From positions 1 through 42,894 of IMG/VR virus record IMGVR_UViG_3300011118_000011: a stretch of 42,894 bases of DNA. One strand, written 5' to 3'. The notes under the pieces were generated by a model. The model was not told the origin of the DNA, made no database searches, and was given only the letters and a program-made list of their open reading frames with translations. This DNA is from a virus. Position numbers and translations under genes: made by a program. Positions 40,914 through 42,894 of this stretch are shown here, piece after piece (within the stretch, counting starts at the first letter, position 1; every line of letters starts with the position of its first letter).

Positions 40914-41165
40914 TTATTTAGAACGTGTCTTAATAAAATAATTAGCAAAAGGTGCTCGTTCTCTGAATAATTTATCATGTTTTATTTTCAATTTTGGGTT
41001 CTTGACAATTGTCATTCTGTTATAAATAGTTTTTTGACATTCCTTTATCCCTGTTAGCTTTATGAATTCTGGTACAGATACAGGATTTAACATTTTTTTT
41101 ATCTTAAAATATAACTCCACTAATTCATCCGGGGTATATTTGTCTAATTGTTTGTCTGAAATCAT
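40914..41165 (-). CDS. Hypothetical protein with helix-turn-helix-like pattern
   Basis: This 83-aa basic protein (MISDKQLDKYTPDELVELYF...) contains VPEFIKLTGIKECQKTIYNR, which could be a DNA-binding helix-turn-helix like those in small phage regulators. It precedes the early promoter. The regulator call is low-confidence. Confidence 0.5.
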   Translation of the reverse strand: MISDKQLDKYTPDELVELYFKIKKMLNPVSVPEFIKLTGIKECQKTIYNRMTIVKNPKLKIKHDKLFRERAPFANYFIKTRSK

Positions 41166-41289
41166 TTTTTTATTTTTTTGTATTAGGTTTGTTTACTAGT
41201 TGTGTGCAAGTGCTAGTTTCTACATTTAATCGAGTGTTTACTAATTTGACCAAAAAGAAAAAAGCCCTCGCACTTTGAGTTTTTCAAAC
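41166..41289 (-). terminator. Intergenic stretch with hairpin at gene end
   Basis: TGAGTTTGAAAAACTCA forms a perfect 7-bp stem at the stop of the PAPS-reductase-like gene, followed by GTGCGAGGGC and TTTTTTC. A terminator is plausible. Nothing else in the stretch could be assigned. Confidence 0.4.
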
Positions 41290-42201
41290 TCATTTAAAAG
41301 GTTCACACGAAATTCCACAATCGTATTCTAAATCTAATTGCGTTTGCGTATGGTAATCATATTGTCTATTTTCATCATCAGCTTCTTTGAATTTTGGCTG
41401 TTTTGCTATTTCAAATATTTCTTTAACCGTTTTGTTTCCCCTGAAGAACCTAATAGGAATGATTAACTTATTTCTATCTCTTGTGGGAACGTGGTTGTCG
41501 TATTTCTCAATCATTACGTTATTAAATTCAAACCATTCTGGATGATGAATTGAGCAGGTTGCAAGTTTTCTAAATGATTTTTTCCAACAGGTTTTGCAAT
41601 TACCTTCCCATCCAGTAATTTCAAGTCTAAACGGCATCGCATCCCAAAAGGAGTTTACATCCTTTTTAGTCGTTGGCTTAATTTCAATAAGTGGGTAAAA
41701 TAAATTAAGTTTTTCTTTATTCTTTGACATCCTATCTATTTCATCATACCTAATACCAATAGCGGTTTTATAGTCCTTATTTTTCCACCCGACACTTCTT
41801 GCGTAGCTTGTAATAGGTCGCTCTTTTAACTCCCTTGTGCAAGTCATATTTTGGTAGTTAGGTATTCCAAACTTTTTAATGTATTCCTCAAAGTTTCCAC
41901 CTATTCCGCTTCTTTCGGCACTTTCAAAGTTTACTATTGTATGCTTTGTGCCTTTCCCTGCTTCGTGAATTATTTTAGGTTCTAACCAAATTAAACCTAA
42001 CCCAAAGTACTTATCGCATTTATCAGCAAATATTAAAGTCTCTTCATGCTCTTCTCCAACATTGGCAAACACAAATATAAACTCGTATTTATCGCTATAA
42101 TTATCTTTTAATAAGTTGCACATATAAGCAGAAGTTTCTCCTGCTGAAAAGGAAACTAATATTTTTTCCCTCCCTTTTTTTTCTTTTTTACATTCGTTCA
42201 T
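41290..42201 (-). CDS. PAPS reductase-like phage enzyme
   Basis: This 303-aa protein has the ATP-PPase core of the phosphoadenosine phosphosulfate reductase family: SFSAGETSAY (18-27; the usual SGGKDS is altered), then FVFANVGEEHEETLIFAD, TCTRELKERPI and GNCKTCWKKS. The C-terminal CGISCEPF suggests an iron-sulfur site. Such phage enzymes may act in sulfur metabolism or nucleic-acid modification (DndC-like). Which of these applies cannot be decided. The gene lies just after attC-like site A, with a leader similar to the 79-aa membrane protein gene. Confidence 0.8.
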   Translation of the reverse strand: MNECKKEKKGREKILVSFSAGETSAYMCNLLKDNYSDKYEFIFVFANVGEEHEETLIFADKCDKYFGLGLIWLEPKIIHEAGKGTKHTIVNFESAERSGIGGNFEEYIKKFGIPNYQNMTCTRELKERPITSYARSVGWKNKDYKTAIGIRYDEIDRMSKNKEKLNLFYPLIEIKPTTKKDVNSFWDAMPFRLEITGWEGNCKTCWKKSFRKLATCSIHHPEWFEFNNVMIEKYDNHVPTRDRNKLIIPIRFFRGNKTVKEIFEIAKQPKFKEADDENRQYDYHTQTQLDLEYDCGISCEPFK

Positions 42202-42236
42202 TTATTAAAGTTTGTACTAAATTATCCGCACCAGTC

Positions 42237-42368
42237 AGCTAACAAGGTAATATAAAAAATGGCGGGCTTCAGTCGGTGTATGTAGGTTCTACCCATTTCA
42301 CCAGCGGAATTATAAGTTGAAACTGATTTTCGCTACACCCGCCACTATTCATATACTTACCGTTAAAC
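42237..42368 (-). repeat. attC-like site A
   Basis: In gene sense the site runs GTTTAAC (42362-42368, a perfect RYYYAAC) to GTTAGCT (42237-42243), about 132 bp. Outer arms pair as GGTAA, TATA, AA and TGGCGGG blocks with unpaired extra bases (left arm 42241-42266, right arm 42338-42365). It lies between the 78-aa gene and the PAPS-reductase-like gene and shares TGGCGGG with site B. Confidence 0.75.
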
Positions 42369-42411
42369 AAATATACAACTAAATGTAATACAATGTTACA
42401 TTTTATTGTAA
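42368..42411 (-). promoter_or_regulatory. Operator-like palindromes and possible -7 element
   Basis: AAATGTAA-N7-TTACATTT (42381-42403) overlaps TTACATTTTATTGTAA (42396-42411). A TATATTTG (-7 match) is at 42368-42375, but no good -33 is at the right distance. It may control the PAPS-reductase-like gene; weak as a promoter. Confidence 0.4.
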
Positions 42412-42421
42412 TTTATAATCT

Positions 42422-42658
42422 TTATAAATAATTCCAATTTACATAAGGTAATCTCCGGCCCGCTATATCTATATTTTTTATCTTTCCTGATTTTATTTGA
42501 TTATAAATAGCTTTATCACATCTTTTATCACTTCTTATTTTTTTCCATTTTGCTCTTGAAACAGGACATAATAATTCATTTACAAGTTCTTGTAATATTT
42601 TATGTAATGTTTCTTGAGGTAAACTATATAGTTCTTCTAATATTTCATCTTCTAACAT
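42422..42658 (-). CDS. Putative helix-turn-helix protein
   Basis: This 78-aa protein (MLEDEILEELYSLPQETLHK...) has WKKIRSDKRCDKAIYNQIKS followed by KIKNIDIAGRRLPYVN. This resembles the turn and wing of small phage DNA-binding or excisionase-like proteins. It lies upstream of attC-like site A. The function is tentative. Confidence 0.5.
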   Translation of the reverse strand: MLEDEILEELYSLPQETLHKILQELVNELLCPVSRAKWKKIRSDKRCDKAIYNQIKSGKIKNIDIAGRRLPYVNWNYL

Positions 42659-42710
42659 GATATTATTAATTAATTATTTTACATAAACTTGTATTACGTA
42701 TATTTACTAG

Positions 42711-42893
42711 TTAGGCAACATGCGCCCTCCAAATAATCTCAATCTCTGTACCTGTCAATGTGTGTGGGTGTCTGGTGCAGTCGCCTTGTATTAGGTCATT
42801 ATGCTCTATGGTCACGTAAAACTGTTCTTCTAAGTTCATTTCATTCCACCAAAGTAAAGCACGTTGCCTAACACTAAATATAGGCAAATTGCC
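42711..42893 (-). CDS. Partial ORF at right edge
   Basis: The frame is open to the window edge and ends TLTGTEIEIIWRAHVA, with LLWWNEMN upstream. I recall similar short phage proteins with W(W/R)N and (R/N)HP.TLTG.EIE.I. The N-terminus lies outside the window. If the contig is circular the frame meets a stop just across the join, so a TTG or the internal ATG at 42823 would be the start. Confidence 0.5.
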   Translation of the reverse strand, partial: GNLPIFSVRQRALLWWNEMNLEEQFYVTIEHNDLIQGDCTRHPHTLTGTEIEIIWRAHVA

Positions 42894-42894
42894 G

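Noticed and set aside
41190-41260. Additional attC-like site after the PAPS-reductase-like gene
   Set aside because: AGTAAAC occurs twice but as direct, not inverted, copies. No paired arms were found.
42711-42893. GTTAGGC and GCCTAAC boxes at the right edge as a full attC site
   Set aside because: They match integron boxes, but the first lies inside the coding frame and no paired arms connect them to the next gene.
1-42894. Circular genome or terminal repeats
   Set aside because: I found no matching sequence at the two ends. Joining them gives an in-frame stop before the right-edge ORF, so circularity is neither shown nor excluded.
1-42894. tRNA genes and phage attachment site
   Set aside because: No cloverleaf-like sequence and no integrase gene were seen; attP cannot be proposed.

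Overview
The window is most likely most of a tailed-phage genome, probably with a long non-contractile (siphovirus-type) tail, infecting a member of the Bacteroidota. Almost every credible gene is on the minus strand, so the map reads from right to left. The host assignment rests on three things. The DNA is visibly AT-rich. Most genes lack a Shine-Dalgarno sequence and instead start after A/T-rich leaders. The best promoters match the Bacteroidetes form TTTG-N19/20-TAnnTTTG. I see no integrase, DNA polymerase, primase, helicase, tRNA or CRISPR array. I cannot tell from the sequence whether the ends are terminal or an arbitrary cut. One gene runs off the right edge.

Right part (about 26.0 to 42.9 kb): early, replication and accessory genes, mostly small. 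It holds a PAPS-reductase-like enzyme, an array of tiny unknown genes with a recurring start leader, an ssDNA-binding-like replication protein with its usual neighbour, a stand-alone DnaA domain IV protein, and a 52-aa Cro/CI-type regulator with its own promoter and palindromic operator. It also holds a replication initiator whose middle carries a GIY-YIG-like (MUG113/T5orf172-type) domain and a 15-bp iteron block, a DUF1064-type nuclease, and many short Cys-rich or membrane proteins.

Left part (25.8 kb down to position 57): the late operon. It begins at a consensus promoter next to a terminator. It continues through TerS, TerL, portal, scaffold, major capsid, head-tail and tail genes, a frameshift-type tail-chaperone pair, the tape measure, distal tail and fibre genes, and an SGNH/sialate-O-acetylesterase. 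It ends with a lysis module containing an amidase and a strong terminator. Four late genes encode N-terminal signal peptides, one with a lipobox, which is unusual for virion-locus proteins.

The most striking feature is a set of imperfect hairpins of about 50 to 130 bp, placed exactly between unrelated small genes at about 26.4-27.5, 31.2-32.8, 35.1-35.7 and 42.2-42.4 kb. Read in the sense of the genes, the six best begin with a box ending in AAC just after a stop codon and end with a box starting GTT just before the next start codon. Their arms are complementary with unpaired extra bases. This is the layout of integron attC sites, so the phage appears to carry gene cassettes without an integrase (a CALIN-like state). 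Shared leaders, a 27-bp direct repeat flanking one cassette and a duplicated gene-start remnant support gene turnover at these places.
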